From the NCBI RefSeq assembly GCF_009767585.1, contig NZ_WSNW01000001.1, positions 1,022,090 through 1,086,089 on the forward strand: a stretch of DNA of 64,000 nt, in the 5' to 3' direction. The notes under the pieces were generated by a model. The model was not told where the DNA came from. It ran no database searches and worked only from the letters and a program-made list of their open reading frames with translations. The DNA is from Coprobacillus cateniformis (GTDB lineage: Bacteria > Bacillota_I > Bacilli_A > Erysipelotrichales > Coprobacillaceae). A program made the translations under genes and the position numbers. Shown in pieces: positions 44,211-52,816 of the stretch. Every line of letters starts with the position of its first letter. Position 1 is the first letter of the stretch.

Positions 44211-45140
44211 TTATTTTTTCCAACAAAGTGTCATATATCTTTGAAAACTTCCTTTTATAATTGTTGCACAATCTAAGATTTCATAGCCCAATGTCTCTAA
44301 TTCTTTATTCATTGGTATATGAGAAACCAAAAGAAGTGATGGTGCTAATGAAAATGCTCCTTTTAGTAAATCTAATTGTTGTTCATATGAAAAAGGACTA
44401 TAAACACCATAAGGAATATCCATAATCACAACATCATATTGTTTCTCAATTATTCTCATATCTTTTCTTTGAATAACAGATGGATCATATCCAAAATGCT
44501 CCAAATTGCATCTTGCCTGATAAGAAACTTCACGATTAATATCATATCCCTCAATATCAATGCCCATACTCAAAGCTTCTAAAACAACTGTACCAACTCC
44601 ACAACATGGATCTATCAGTTTTAATGATGTTTCTTGCCCAACAGCAATATTAACTAATGTCCTTGCATCTCTAATATTTAAAGAATGTGAATAAGAATGA
44701 GGTTTTTCATAACAATGTGACCAAACAAGTTCATCATCATATGTCCCAAAATACCATTGATTGTGTAATTTTGTAATTGCAAAAATAACCTTAGGTTCTT
44801 GCATATTCACTGAACCATCAATAGGGTGAGCAATCTGTCTACATTTTTCTAAAGATTCCTGATAATCAACATGTGTTATATCATTCTTTAAATAAATAAC
44901 TTTGAATTCATAATAACACATTTGGCTTTCCTCAATGAATTCAACAATTTTATCAAAGTTATCAGATGAATACATAATATTCAATCTCCCCTTGATAAAA
45001 ACACTTCTTGTATAATCAAAATAAGTATTTGATAAATAATATTTAGACGTCATATTTTCTTTAAACAGACGTCTAAATTCCATCTCACATAATTGTTGCT
45101 CATGGGGTGAATAATTGTAAATATATAGGTATTTGTACAT
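44211..45140 (-). CDS. Predicted RNA/DNA methyltransferase (UPF0020/TRM11-like)
   Basis: 309 residues. The C-terminal Rossmann methyltransferase has the SAM loop LIDPCCGVGTVVLEALSMG, acidic EGYDINREVSYQARCNL, and the catalytic motif VIMDIPYGVYSPF (DIPY in place of NPPY/DPPY), as in the Trm11/THUMP-associated group that modifies guanine N2 in tRNA. The LNIRDARTLVNIAVG segment is also typical. The first 120 residues are divergent. ATG at 45138-45140 after AAAGAGGAAAAAC; a longer frame lacks a site. Target unknown. Confidence 0.82.
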   Translation of the reverse strand: MYKYLYIYNYSPHEQQLCEMEFRRLFKENMTSKYYLSNTYFDYTRSVFIKGRLNIMYSSDNFDKIVEFIEESQMCYYEFKVIYLKNDITHVDYQESLEKCRQIAHPIDGSVNMQEPKVIFAITKLHNQWYFGTYDDELVWSHCYEKPHSYSHSLNIRDARTLVNIAVGQETSLKLIDPCCGVGTVVLEALSMGIDIEGYDINREVSYQARCNLEHFGYDPSVIQRKDMRIIEKQYDVVIMDIPYGVYSPFSYEQQLDLLKGAFSLAPSLLLVSHIPMNKELETLGYEILDCATIIKGSFQRYMTLCWKK

Positions 45141-45237
45141 GTTTTTCCTCTTTCCATTTCTTACATTTTTGTTATGTTTGCTTTTTATAGTATACATAAT
45201 TTCTTATTTGTTGTAAAATAGAGTTGCGTTTTGGGAG

Positions 45238-46428
45238 GTGTGGCTTATTTTTGGAATTGATTATTTAAAAGAACATTTTACACATAATCAAAGATATATC
45301 ATTGTTGCGATTTTATCGATGTTCTTACCTTTTTATATGTGTGCAACAGTTCTCATCTTTTTAACAATACGTCTTTTATTAAAAGGGGAAATACAAGACG
45401 CATATAGAAAAACAGCAAAGAGTCAATATATTCTTTACTTTTGTGGGTTGAGTTTTGTTGTATCGCTGTTTTATCAAAACTATTATGGGGCTGGTTGCAG
45501 TCTTGGAATCCTTGCTATTTTATCTTTTGTTTTATACTACCGACAGCATATTACAGGTGAATTATTTGAATTCATTATGAATTGTATTATTGTCTTAAGT
45601 GTTTTTGCAGCACTTTATGGTTTAATAGAGTATATTGGAATCCTGAATAAGTTTGATATAGATCAATTAGAAATTATTATTTTTAATCGACCTCAAGACC
45701 GTATCAATTCTGTTTTCTTTAATGCAAACTATTATGCTATGATGATAGAATTTTTTGTTTGTATTACTTTCTATAAAATATTAAAAATCAAAGATATTAA
45801 AGTTAACTATAAAAAGTTTTGTTATTATTTAGCAGTCATTGCTATTAATTTATTTATGTTACTTTTAACGGCCTGTCGTACAGCTTGGCCTGCACTTGCA
45901 GCTGGTGTTCTTGTGATATTAATTATTGATAAACAATATAAAGCTTGTTTAGCTATAATGGCTGGTGTCATTTTAGCTTGTGTATATTTTGTATTTAACC
46001 CTTCAAAGTTCCCTAGAGTTGATAACATTATTGCTTATTTTGGAACAAGACAGGGAATATGGGATGTTGCTATAGCAAATATAAAAACTCATCCTCTCTT
46101 TGGTGAAGGGCCTATGACTTACTGGCATATATACAAAGCTTATAATGGTCATCCTACTGAACATGCCCATAGTATCTATTTAGATCCTTTGCTTTGTTTT
46201 GGAATTATTGGAATTCTCACAATTCTGCCATTTATTATAGAAAATATTAAGCGTTTATATCGATTATGGAAAACACAGATTGATAAGACATTAGTTGCAT
46301 TAATTATCTCATTTACAGTTATGATTTTTGTTCATGGTATGTTAGACTATACAATTTTCTTTGTTCAAACTGGTTTTCTTTATCTCTTAATAGCAAGCTC
46401 ATTTGATATATACAAAGAGTCTCTCTAA
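45238..46428 (+). CDS. O-antigen ligase/polymerase-like membrane protein
   Basis: About 395 residues, around ten helices. The Wzy_C/WaaL signature lies in the second half: NANYYAMMIEFF, LLLTACRTAWPALAAG, THPLFGEGPMTYW and TEHAHSIYLDPLLCFGIIG, with the conserved HAHS loop. It probably polymerises or ligates a surface glycan. It stands alone without glycosyltransferases nearby. The start is unclear: the only in-frame standard codon is GTG at 45238, whose G lies inside the GGGAGG ribosome site. ATT at 45247 is ideally spaced but rare, and the first ATG is 28 codons in. Confidence 0.85.
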   Translation: MWLIFGIDYLKEHFTHNQRYIIVAILSMFLPFYMCATVLIFLTIRLLLKGEIQDAYRKTAKSQYILYFCGLSFVVSLFYQNYYGAGCSLGILAILSFVLYYRQHITGELFEFIMNCIIVLSVFAALYGLIEYIGILNKFDIDQLEIIIFNRPQDRINSVFFNANYYAMMIEFFVCITFYKILKIKDIKVNYKKFCYYLAVIAINLFMLLLTACRTAWPALAAGVLVILIIDKQYKACLAIMAGVILACVYFVFNPSKFPRVDNIIAYFGTRQGIWDVAIANIKTHPLFGEGPMTYWHIYKAYNGHPTEHAHSIYLDPLLCFGIIGILTILPFIIENIKRLYRLWKTQIDKTLVALIISFTVMIFVHGMLDYTIFFVQTGFLYLLIASSFDIYKESL

Positions 46429-46445
46429 ACGAAAGACTCTTTTTT
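46414..46445. terminator. Terminator between ligase-like gene and HAD gene
   Basis: AAAGAGTCT and AGACTCTTT arms with an 11-base loop then TTTTAT; serves the plus-strand gene and lies beside the converging HAD gene end. Confidence 0.82.
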
Positions 46446-46449
46446 ATAT

Positions 46450-47292
46450 TTACGAACATAAACCTAATCTTTTCATTTCATGATAAACACCATCATCATG
46501 AACACTTTCACAAACTGTTGTTGCAAATGATTTTAAGACTTCTGAACCATTTCCCATAACAACACTATGTTCACATACCTCAATCATTTCTAAGTCATTC
46601 ATACTGTCACCAAAGCAAATCGTATTTTTCATTGACAAGCCAAGATGTTCAACAACAAAGCGTACTGCATTTCCTTTATTTGTTCCTTTAATAATAATTT
46701 CACCATTGATGATATGCGTTGATAAAAACTCATGAACAATGAAATTATACTTTTTAGATAAGATTGTTCTTGGTTCTTTCAAACTTTCTTCACTATATGT
46801 CATAAAACATAACTTTTGAACTGGTAATGGATGCGCCTCATATTCTTCTATTGAATGAATATTAAAACGATCTTTTTGTTCGTTCAATAGTCTTGTTAAC
46901 TCTGAATTCATATCATCATCTTTCAAATGTATTTTGATAAAAGCTTCATTCATATCATCATTTTGAAAAGTCATATGAGTTGTCTCTAAATTATACATAA
47001 TCCCATTTCTATCAAAGACCTCTCTAGCTTCCTTAACATCCTCTTCCTTCAAACATGATTCATATATTTTCTTACCATTATACTCAATATAACCACCTGC
47101 ACTACAGATAATACCATCAAAGCCGATAGGCATTAAGGATTGAACTCCTGCCTTATTTCTGCCTGTGCACAAAAAAACATAATGACCATTTTGGCGTACC
47201 TGTTGAATAGATTTTTTGACATTGTCACTCACTTCACCATTAGGTAATGTTAGAGTTCCATCTACATCTAAAAACACAATTTTTTGTTCCAT
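46450..47292 (-). CDS. HAD hydrolase, Cof type
   Basis: 280 residues. Motif I FLDVDGTLTLPNGE, motif II FLCTGRNKAGVQ, Cof-type cap (about 85-190), Lys in KGTNKGNAVRFV and motif III CFGDSMNDLEMIEVCEHSVVMGNG. Sugar-phosphate or cofactor phosphatase; specificity not evident. Distinct in sequence from the HAD protein at 26.9-27.7 kb. ATG after GAGGTGAAAAT. Confidence 0.88.
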   Translation of the reverse strand: MEQKIVFLDVDGTLTLPNGEVSDNVKKSIQQVRQNGHYVFLCTGRNKAGVQSLMPIGFDGIICSAGGYIEYNGKKIYESCLKEEDVKEAREVFDRNGIMYNLETTHMTFQNDDMNEAFIKIHLKDDDMNSELTRLLNEQKDRFNIHSIEEYEAHPLPVQKLCFMTYSEESLKEPRTILSKKYNFIVHEFLSTHIINGEIIIKGTNKGNAVRFVVEHLGLSMKNTICFGDSMNDLEMIEVCEHSVVMGNGSEVLKSFATTVCESVHDDGVYHEMKRLGLCS

Positions 47293-47876
47293 ATTTTCAC
47301 CTCTTCATCAAGTATAAATGAATTGATTACAAAAGAAAAGAATATTCATATCTTTGAGTAGTTTTAAGCAAATAATTTGCTAATATAATGAGTATAAATT
47401 ATACCACATGTAGTGAGTAAAAGCTAACAAAGGAGAACTAATATAGAAAACAATTAAATTAAATATTAACAGACTTTGCTGTTAAATATCACAAATCACA
47501 AAATTATCATTGGTATGTGAAAAGAAAAGATTTCTTTAATGTTCATGCAAAATGAGAAGAATATTATAACTCTATGAATCAAACTATTGCTGAAAACATA
47601 CTTATAATTGATGGATCACCATTGGCTTTTATGCAAGAATTTTTAGAGCATAATCAAATTCAGGAAACTTTAATGGTTGCTGTTTCGTTACAAGATATTT
47701 ATGAATCTATTTTATTAGACTTTAATTATTTATTAAATAGTATAAAAACATAAAAAAGAAGCAGATAATCAAGACAACTATCTTATCTCTTCAACAATGG
47801 ATAATTATATTGAAAATTCAGTAAAGCCATTTGGATGTCAAATCAAGTCATTGTATAAAGTCGTATGCTAAATCAA
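47293..47876 (+). other. Gene-poor gap with a probable gene remnant
   Basis: About 580 bases without a normal gene. The only readable frame is 47574-47753 on plus: 59 residues starting MNQTIAENILIIDGSPLAFM, with no ribosome site. The same strand further on (47775-47870) reads as protein-like segments separated by stops (for example DNYLISSTMDNYIENSVKPF). This looks like a decayed plus-strand gene; family not recognised. Confidence 0.4.
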
Positions 47877-48857
47877 TTATTGATATAGCTTTTTATTTGG
47901 AGAACAATCTATTCTGCATTGATTCTTCCCTTGATATTTCGAACAATATAGTGCTAGATCCGCTCTTTCAAAAGCTTCTAAATAAGGTGTATACCTATCA
48001 ACTATGAAAGCACCAATGCTACATGTGAGTGTAATATTTAAATCTTCAAAAACTTTTGATAACTGTAATGCTTGCATAATCTGACAGGCTTTCTTTTCTA
48101 CAATACCTGCATCGATAATATTCATCATAAAAACTTCGAACTCATCACCACCATAACGGCTAATAATATCCTCTTTTCTAAAACATGATTTTAAAATTCT
48201 ACCAAACTCAACAAGACACTGATCACCAACATCGTGTCCATAAGTGTCATTAATTTCTTTAAAATTATCTAAATCTAATATTAAAAAACAACCCTTTACA
48301 TTGTATTCTATTAATTTTGATACTTTTTCTTGGAAGGTATTTTTTTGATATAGTCCTGTCATTGCATCTCTGATAGCCTTTGCTTCCAATGATTCTAATT
48401 TTGCTTTATGCTGTGATATATCTGTAATTTTACAAATAATTTTATATGGTTGATGATAACGTTGTTTAACAAGCATATCTAACATACACCACTTGTAAAC
48501 ACCATCATGAAATTGCATTCTCACTTCACATTTATAAACTTCCTCATCAGATAAATTGACAAATAAATTTTCAATTACCCTCCAATCATCGGGGAGCACA
48601 ATATTTGTCTCTTTATAATTTTGAGAAAAATGACAATAACTTAATTGATCAAGTAATAACATTCTTTGTGATTGTGGCAAAAAGGTGAGTTTATCTTGCA
48701 ATATATCATATTCAGCAATAATAACATCATCAAATTGTTCTAACATGTCATATTGATTGTGATGGCATATTTGTTTCTTTTGATATTTTAACAAAAAAAT
48801 AATTAAATAAAAAAAGAAAAAAACACAAATAAAAAATATCTTCTTATCTATATGCAT
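47877..48857 (-). CDS. Membrane-anchored diguanylate cyclase (PAS-GGDEF)
   Basis: 326 residues. One N-terminal helix (about 6-24), then a PAS-like region (about 40-160) ending KITDISQHKAKLESLE, and a GGDEF domain with DAMTGLYQKNTFQEKV, LDLDNFKEINDTYGHDVGD and the intact active site RYGGDEFEVF. It should make cyclic-di-GMP. The PAS domain may sense a small ligand or redox state. ATG at 48855-48857 follows GAGGTGGTATAT; an upstream GTG is inside the ribosome site. Confidence 0.9.
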   Translation of the reverse strand: MHIDKKIFFICVFFFFYLIIFLLKYQKKQICHHNQYDMLEQFDDVIIAEYDILQDKLTFLPQSQRMLLLDQLSYCHFSQNYKETNIVLPDDWRVIENLFVNLSDEEVYKCEVRMQFHDGVYKWCMLDMLVKQRYHQPYKIICKITDISQHKAKLESLEAKAIRDAMTGLYQKNTFQEKVSKLIEYNVKGCFLILDLDNFKEINDTYGHDVGDQCLVEFGRILKSCFRKEDIISRYGGDEFEVFMMNIIDAGIVEKKACQIMQALQLSKVFEDLNITLTCSIGAFIVDRYTPYLEAFERADLALYCSKYQGKNQCRIDCSPNKKLYQ

Positions 48858-48923
48858 GATATACCACCTCACTTATTCTCAATATATTCATCATGATTTT
48901 ATTTAGTATTCATTTTCATAAAT

Positions 48924-48952
48924 AAAAAGTAAAGTATTTCTACTTTACTCAT
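48924..48952 (-). terminator. Terminator after the MarR-like gene
   Basis: AGTAAAGTA and TACTTTACT arms around GAAA, followed by TTTTATT on minus; overlaps the stop. Confidence 0.85.
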
Positions 48953-49334
48953 AAACTTCTATAATCTTATCTAATGTTTCAATAATTTCATGGTATTCAT
49001 CTGTACTCATTTGACGGATCATTTCTTCATTGCCTTTTTTGACAACTCTTTTTAATTGAGGATATAATTTTTTTGTTGCTTCTGTGAGATAAATACGATT
49101 ATTTTCTATATAAAGATAATTTTTTTTCTGTAGATGATCAATAATACTCTCTATTAATCTTTCATCAATTTTTGTCTCTTTTTTTATGTCTTCAATTGAT
49201 AGACCTTCAGCATAATGCAATGCTAAAACTATCTCATAATCTTCATAAGACAAATGATACTCTTTTAACAGTTCATTGATACGTTCTTTACGTAATCGAT
49301 ACAAAACAACAATTCTTTTCTCAATTCTTTCCAT
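48945..49334 (-). CDS. MarR-like winged-helix protein
   Basis: 129 residues, all-helical ends with a central winged helix: LSYEDYEIVLALHYAEGLSIED then IKKETKIDERLIESIIDHLQKKNYLYIENNRIYLTE, then a C-terminal helical dimerisation segment. The MarR-like topology is inferred. Standalone, own terminator. Ligand and targets unknown. Confidence 0.65.
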   Translation of the reverse strand: MERIEKRIVVLYRLRKERINELLKEYHLSYEDYEIVLALHYAEGLSIEDIKKETKIDERLIESIIDHLQKKNYLYIENNRIYLTEATKKLYPQLKRVVKKGNEEMIRQMSTDEYHEIIETLDKIIEVYE

Positions 49335-49427
49335 TTTTTATCACCATGTCCATTATAGTCCTTAAACATGAATTGAATGTTAATAAATTACATTCACTTA
49401 CTATTGTAAAAATTCACAATAAGACTC

Positions 49428-49748
49428 TTATTTCTTCTTTCTAGGCCTTGGATTAGGCAGTTCATCACAAGTTACTCTAATCAATGTTGTCATTAATTCT
49501 TTATTGTCTATACTATCAATAACCAAATGTGGCTTTGCATTTGTATAGGGTGAAGCCTCCTGACAGTTTGGGAAAATCAATTCTCCTGCAGTCGTCTTCT
49601 TAACAAAGAACTGATTATCACAAATTAAACCAATAACCTTTCCATCACAATATATTGCATACTCTCCAAACATTTTTCTATATGAAATCATTCCAGCACC
49701 ATCTATCTGCTGACAAATATAATGTACAAAATCTAAACTTGATGCCAT
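49428..49748 (-). CDS. TfoX/Sxy N-terminal domain protein
   Basis: 106 residues: SLDFVHYICQQIDGAGMISY then RKMFGEYAIYCDGKVIGLIC and FFVKKTTAGELIF, ending basic PRPRKKK. This is the N-terminal TfoX domain alone. In gamma-proteobacteria TfoX controls competence; in Firmicutes small TfoX-domain proteins have no established role. ATG after TAGGAGGAGTTAC. Confidence 0.85.
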   Translation of the reverse strand: MASSLDFVHYICQQIDGAGMISYRKMFGEYAIYCDGKVIGLICDNQFFVKKTTAGELIFPNCQEASPYTNAKPHLVIDSIDNKELMTTLIRVTCDELPNPRPRKKK

Positions 49749-49929
49749 TTGTAACTCCTCCTAACTGTTTATCTATGTTTCTATAATTATACCTACTCTC
49801 ATAAAAATAAGATTGTAAGAATAAGTCATTTCATAACAGATAAACTCTAAAATGAGACTATTTTTATATAATAATTATCTGTAAATAATATGATTTCCAT
49901 ATATTGTTGTTTTACAATATCATTATTAT

Positions 49930-50426
49930 CTACCTTAAATATAATAAAATTTGAATTATGCTAGCTGATAATAGTGCAACAAAAGCCCCTATGACTATTC
50001 CCTTTATTGCACCTTTGATATGATGCCATGGACTTCTGTATTCTTTAATCATATCCTCAGTACCTGGAATCATTAGTTTTTGACTATGACAAAATATAAT
50101 TAAGTCAAATACAATTAAATCATATATATTCACTGTCAAAAACAATATAAAAACATGTCTATATACAGAAATAAAAGTCTTATTTCCAGAAAGATATGCT
50201 ACTATAAATAAAAGGATAGATATGAGAATTGCACCTATAAATTTACGTATCTAATTTTTATGCTCTACTTGACTCATAAAATCTTTATATTCAGGTAATT
50301 TATAGACTCTTTTTTTATTGCAGTCGGATAAGAAGCAAATTGGGATAACGGATTATGATATTGTGCTGGTAATATTATAATTGTAAATATTATGCAGGCA
50401 ACTATGCATTCCATGATTAATAACAT
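49930..50426 (-). pseudogene. Broken membrane-protein gene (frameshift and amber)
   Basis: ATG at 50424-50426 with an excellent AAGGAG site opens MLLIMECIVACIIFTIIILP and then NPLSQFASYPTAIKK. At an A7 run (about 50311-50317, minus) the frame is lost by one base. The other frame continues RVYKLPEYKDFMSQVEHKN, meets TAG at 50251-50253, and then runs open through three membrane segments to the stop at 49930. Restoring one base and the stop gives about 165 residues with four helices. Family unknown. Two independent lesions argue for real decay rather than one sequencing slip. Confidence 0.75.
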
Positions 50427-50515
50427 ATTAATTCTCCTTCATATTTCTGTTTCATTTATATATGTGCTTATGCTCTAGTATAATCTTTTAACGTTTGAAA
50501 TACAATCCAGTCAAC

Positions 50516-50556
50516 AAAAAAAGTTTTAAAATCCTCAACGATGGGAACTTTAAAAC
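50516..50556 (-). terminator. Terminator after tRNA-Thr
   Basis: GTTTTAAA and TTTAAAAC arms extended by TTCC/GGA, followed by seven T on minus. Confidence 0.8.
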
Positions 50557-50567
50557 AATTTAGAAAC

Positions 50568-50644
50568 TGGTGCCGACAACAGGACTTGAACCTGCAACCT
50601 GACCATTACGAGTGGCCTGCTCTACCAGTTAGAGCTATGTCGGC
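50568..50644 (-). tRNA. tRNA-Thr (anticodon CGT)
   Basis: 77 bases including an encoded CCA (50568-50570). Acceptor arms GCCGACA and TGTCGGC pair fully, the D-arm is GCTC/GAGC, the anticodon stem is GGCCA/TGGTC with loop CTCGTAA (anticodon CGT, reading ACG), and the T-arm carries GGTTCAAGTCC. A terminator follows. Confidence 0.96.
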
Positions 50645-50681
50645 ATATACATATTATATGATAAAAAGGAATAGATTACCA

Positions 50682-51269
50682 CTATTCCTTAGGTGAAAGT
50701 TTTTTTAATACTCCATTATTCTTAAGTCTTGGTGCAATTGCAAGATAAACAAGTGATGAAACAATAACTGCTATAATAGCATTCGTCCCTGTTGTTATTG
50801 CATTCCATGATGCCAATGCTTTCGCTGCTTTATCAGGAGCTCCTAATATAACTGTTGTATAGAAATAAGAAAAAATAGGTTCACCAATAACATTAAATAA
50901 CATACCAGAAAAAGCAGAAATGAAGACAGCTCTTCTTAACTCCTTTCCTTCTTTATTTTGAATATGCATAACCTTATGCGCTACCAATCCAGTGATTATC
51001 CCAATCCCTAATTTTAAAATAATCGTTTTTGGTGCTACAATAACATATGTTGGGTCAAGTAAATCGCCAATTCCCATACCAATTGCACCAGCCGCTCCTC
51101 CTGGCAATCCACCAAGTAATAAAGCAGCTAAAACACAAAATGTATTACCCAAATGAAATGAAGTCATCCCCGCAGGTGTTGGAATTTTAATTTGCATAAA
51201 TGTAAATGCAATATATGACAATGCTGCCATTAAACCAATAATTAATATTTTTAATACTTTATGATTCAT
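50682..51269 (-). CDS. ECF transporter S component (possible vitamin B6 type)
   Basis: 195 residues, about six helices. The S-component fold shows in IKIPTPAGMTSFHLGNTFCV, LLLGGLPGGAAGAIGMGIGDLLD and FNVIGEPIFSYFY; it belongs to the PF07155-like membrane family that binds a vitamin and docks on shared EcfAAT energy proteins, none of which is in this window. It is divergent from a MocR-type PLP-binding regulator, so a pyridoxine/pyridoxamine substrate is the best guess. ATG after GAGGGGGGGATTCAAA. Confidence 0.85.
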   Translation of the reverse strand: MNHKVLKILIIGLMAALSYIAFTFMQIKIPTPAGMTSFHLGNTFCVLAALLLGGLPGGAAGAIGMGIGDLLDPTYVIVAPKTIILKLGIGIITGLVAHKVMHIQNKEGKELRRAVFISAFSGMLFNVIGEPIFSYFYTTVILGAPDKAAKALASWNAITTGTNAIIAVIVSSLVYLAIAPRLKNNGVLKKLSPKE

Positions 51270-51312
51270 TTTGAATCCCCCCCTCTTCTTGAAATTGAGT
51301 ATACTCCTTTAT

Positions 51313-51356
51313 TGGTTATATGAAAATATTCAGTTTTGTATTTTTTTATATAACCA
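51313..51356. promoter_or_regulatory. Inverted-repeat operator between ECF and mocR genes
   Basis: TGGTTATAT (51313-51321) and ATATAACCA (51348-51356) are exact inverted copies 26 bases apart in the divergent promoter region. One half lies in the spacer of the presumed ECF promoter (TATACT -10), the other just upstream of the extended -10 (TGTTATAAT, 51365-51370) of the regulator gene. They are likely sites of the MocR protein. Confidence 0.65.
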
Positions 51357-51387
51357 GATTATGTTATAATCAATTGGAGGTGATATT

Positions 51388-52773
51388 ATGCTAACTTACC
51401 ATTTTAATCATGAATTAGGTATTCCAATGTATGAATATCTCTACCAATGTATTAAAAATGATATCATTCAACAAAAATTACAGGCAAATGAAAAATTGCC
51501 ATCTAAACGAGTATTTGCAAAACATCTACAAGTTAGTCTCATTACAATTGAAAATGCTTATAATCAATTGCTTATAGAAGGTTATATTTATTCAATAGAA
51601 AAAAAAGGATACTTTGTGAATTCAATAGAATATCCTGAAATTCCAACCCAAACAGTTCCAACTATCTTGGAAAAACCACAAATTCAGTATTTTATTGATT
51701 TGAGAACGAATTCTATATCCCTCTCTAATTTTCCATTTTCAGTCTGGTCAAAATTAACAAGACAAGTTTTAAATTCACAGAACTCTGAACTCTTAATACG
51801 TGCACATCAGCAAGGTTGCCTTGAACTTAGAGAAGCCATCTGTGAACATCTTCATGCATTTTCAGGTATGAATGTTTCGCCATCGCAAATTGTCATTGGA
51901 GCAGGTACAGAATATTTATATAATATTGTCATTCAATTGCTAGGACGAGACCAACATTATGCTTTAGAAAATCCAGGCCATCGAAGTATTGCTAAGGTTT
52001 ATCAATTAAATAATGTTCACTATCAGTATATTTCTTTAGATCATGATGGTTTAAATATTGATGAACTCAAAAAAAGCCAAGCTCAAATTGTTCACATATC
52101 TCCTGCTCATCATTATCCTACAGGCATTTCAATGCCTATTCAAAGACGTTTAGAAATCTTGAAATGGGCAACTCAACAACATACTTATATTATTGAAGAT
52201 GATTATGATAGTGAATTTCGATTACGTGGAAAACCCTTATCAACACTTTATCAAATTGATCAAAATGAACGAGTCATTTATTTAAATACATTTTCTAAAA
52301 CGCTTGCTCCATCATTTCGTATGAGTTATATGGTATTACCACCACATTTAGTACAACTCTATCATAATAAATTTGCATTTTCAGCGTGTAGTGTCTCAAG
52401 TTTTGAACAAATAATTTTAGCTGAATTTATGAAGCAAGGTTATTTTGAGAAACATATTAATCGTATGCGCAATTCTTATAAAATGATAAGAGACGAGCTC
52501 TTAACTCAACTCCAACAAAGTGTCATTCATCAAGACATTAATATTACTGAAGAAAATGCTGGTCTTCATTTTCTTTTACACTATCATTCTTCTTTATCAG
52601 ATGTAGCAATTATTGAAAAAGCACATAATATTGGTTTAAATATTGCAACCCTTTCCCAATTTTATGAACAACCTTTTGAATCTCAAACATTAGTTGTTAA
52701 TTATTCTGGTCTCTCTCTAAATGATATTCAATTAGCAGTCAATTTGCTTATACAACTTCTATCTCGTCAATGA
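51388..52773 (+). CDS. MocR/PdxR-type regulator (GntR plus aminotransferase fold)
   Basis: 461 residues. N-terminal GntR winged helix: KLPSKRVFAKHLQVSLITIE then NAYNQLLIEGYIYS. The C-terminal class-I aminotransferase-like domain (about 110-460) has VIGAGTEYLYNIVIQLLG, HHYPTGISMPIQRR, IIEDDYDSEFR and the PLP-lysine region LNTFSKTLAPSFRMSYMVL. PdxR members activate or repress vitamin B6 genes in response to PLP. It is divergent from the ECF S component with shared repeats. GGAGGTGATATT precedes the ATG. Confidence 0.9.
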   Translation: MLTYHFNHELGIPMYEYLYQCIKNDIIQQKLQANEKLPSKRVFAKHLQVSLITIENAYNQLLIEGYIYSIEKKGYFVNSIEYPEIPTQTVPTILEKPQIQYFIDLRTNSISLSNFPFSVWSKLTRQVLNSQNSELLIRAHQQGCLELREAICEHLHAFSGMNVSPSQIVIGAGTEYLYNIVIQLLGRDQHYALENPGHRSIAKVYQLNNVHYQYISLDHDGLNIDELKKSQAQIVHISPAHHYPTGISMPIQRRLEILKWATQQHTYIIEDDYDSEFRLRGKPLSTLYQIDQNERVIYLNTFSKTLAPSFRMSYMVLPPHLVQLYHNKFAFSACSVSSFEQIILAEFMKQGYFEKHINRMRNSYKMIRDELLTQLQQSVIHQDINITEENAGLHFLLHYHSSLSDVAIIEKAHNIGLNIATLSQFYEQPFESQTLVVNYSGLSLNDIQLAVNLLIQLLSRQ

Positions 52774-52781
52774 AATACAAA

Positions 52782-52816
52782 ATAACCAGATAAACTTAAC
52801 TATCTGGTTATATTTT
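52782..52816. terminator. Bidirectional terminator after mocR
   Basis: ATAACCAGATA and TATCTGGTTAT arms around an 8-base loop, then ATTTTC; serves the converging mocR and GGDEF-EAL genes. The arm repeats the ATAACCAGAT sequence of the mocR operator half-site. Confidence 0.8.

Noticed and set aside
50568..50644. tRNA as a suppressor explaining the in-frame stops
   Set aside because: Anticodon is CGT (threonine), which does not read TAG or TAA.
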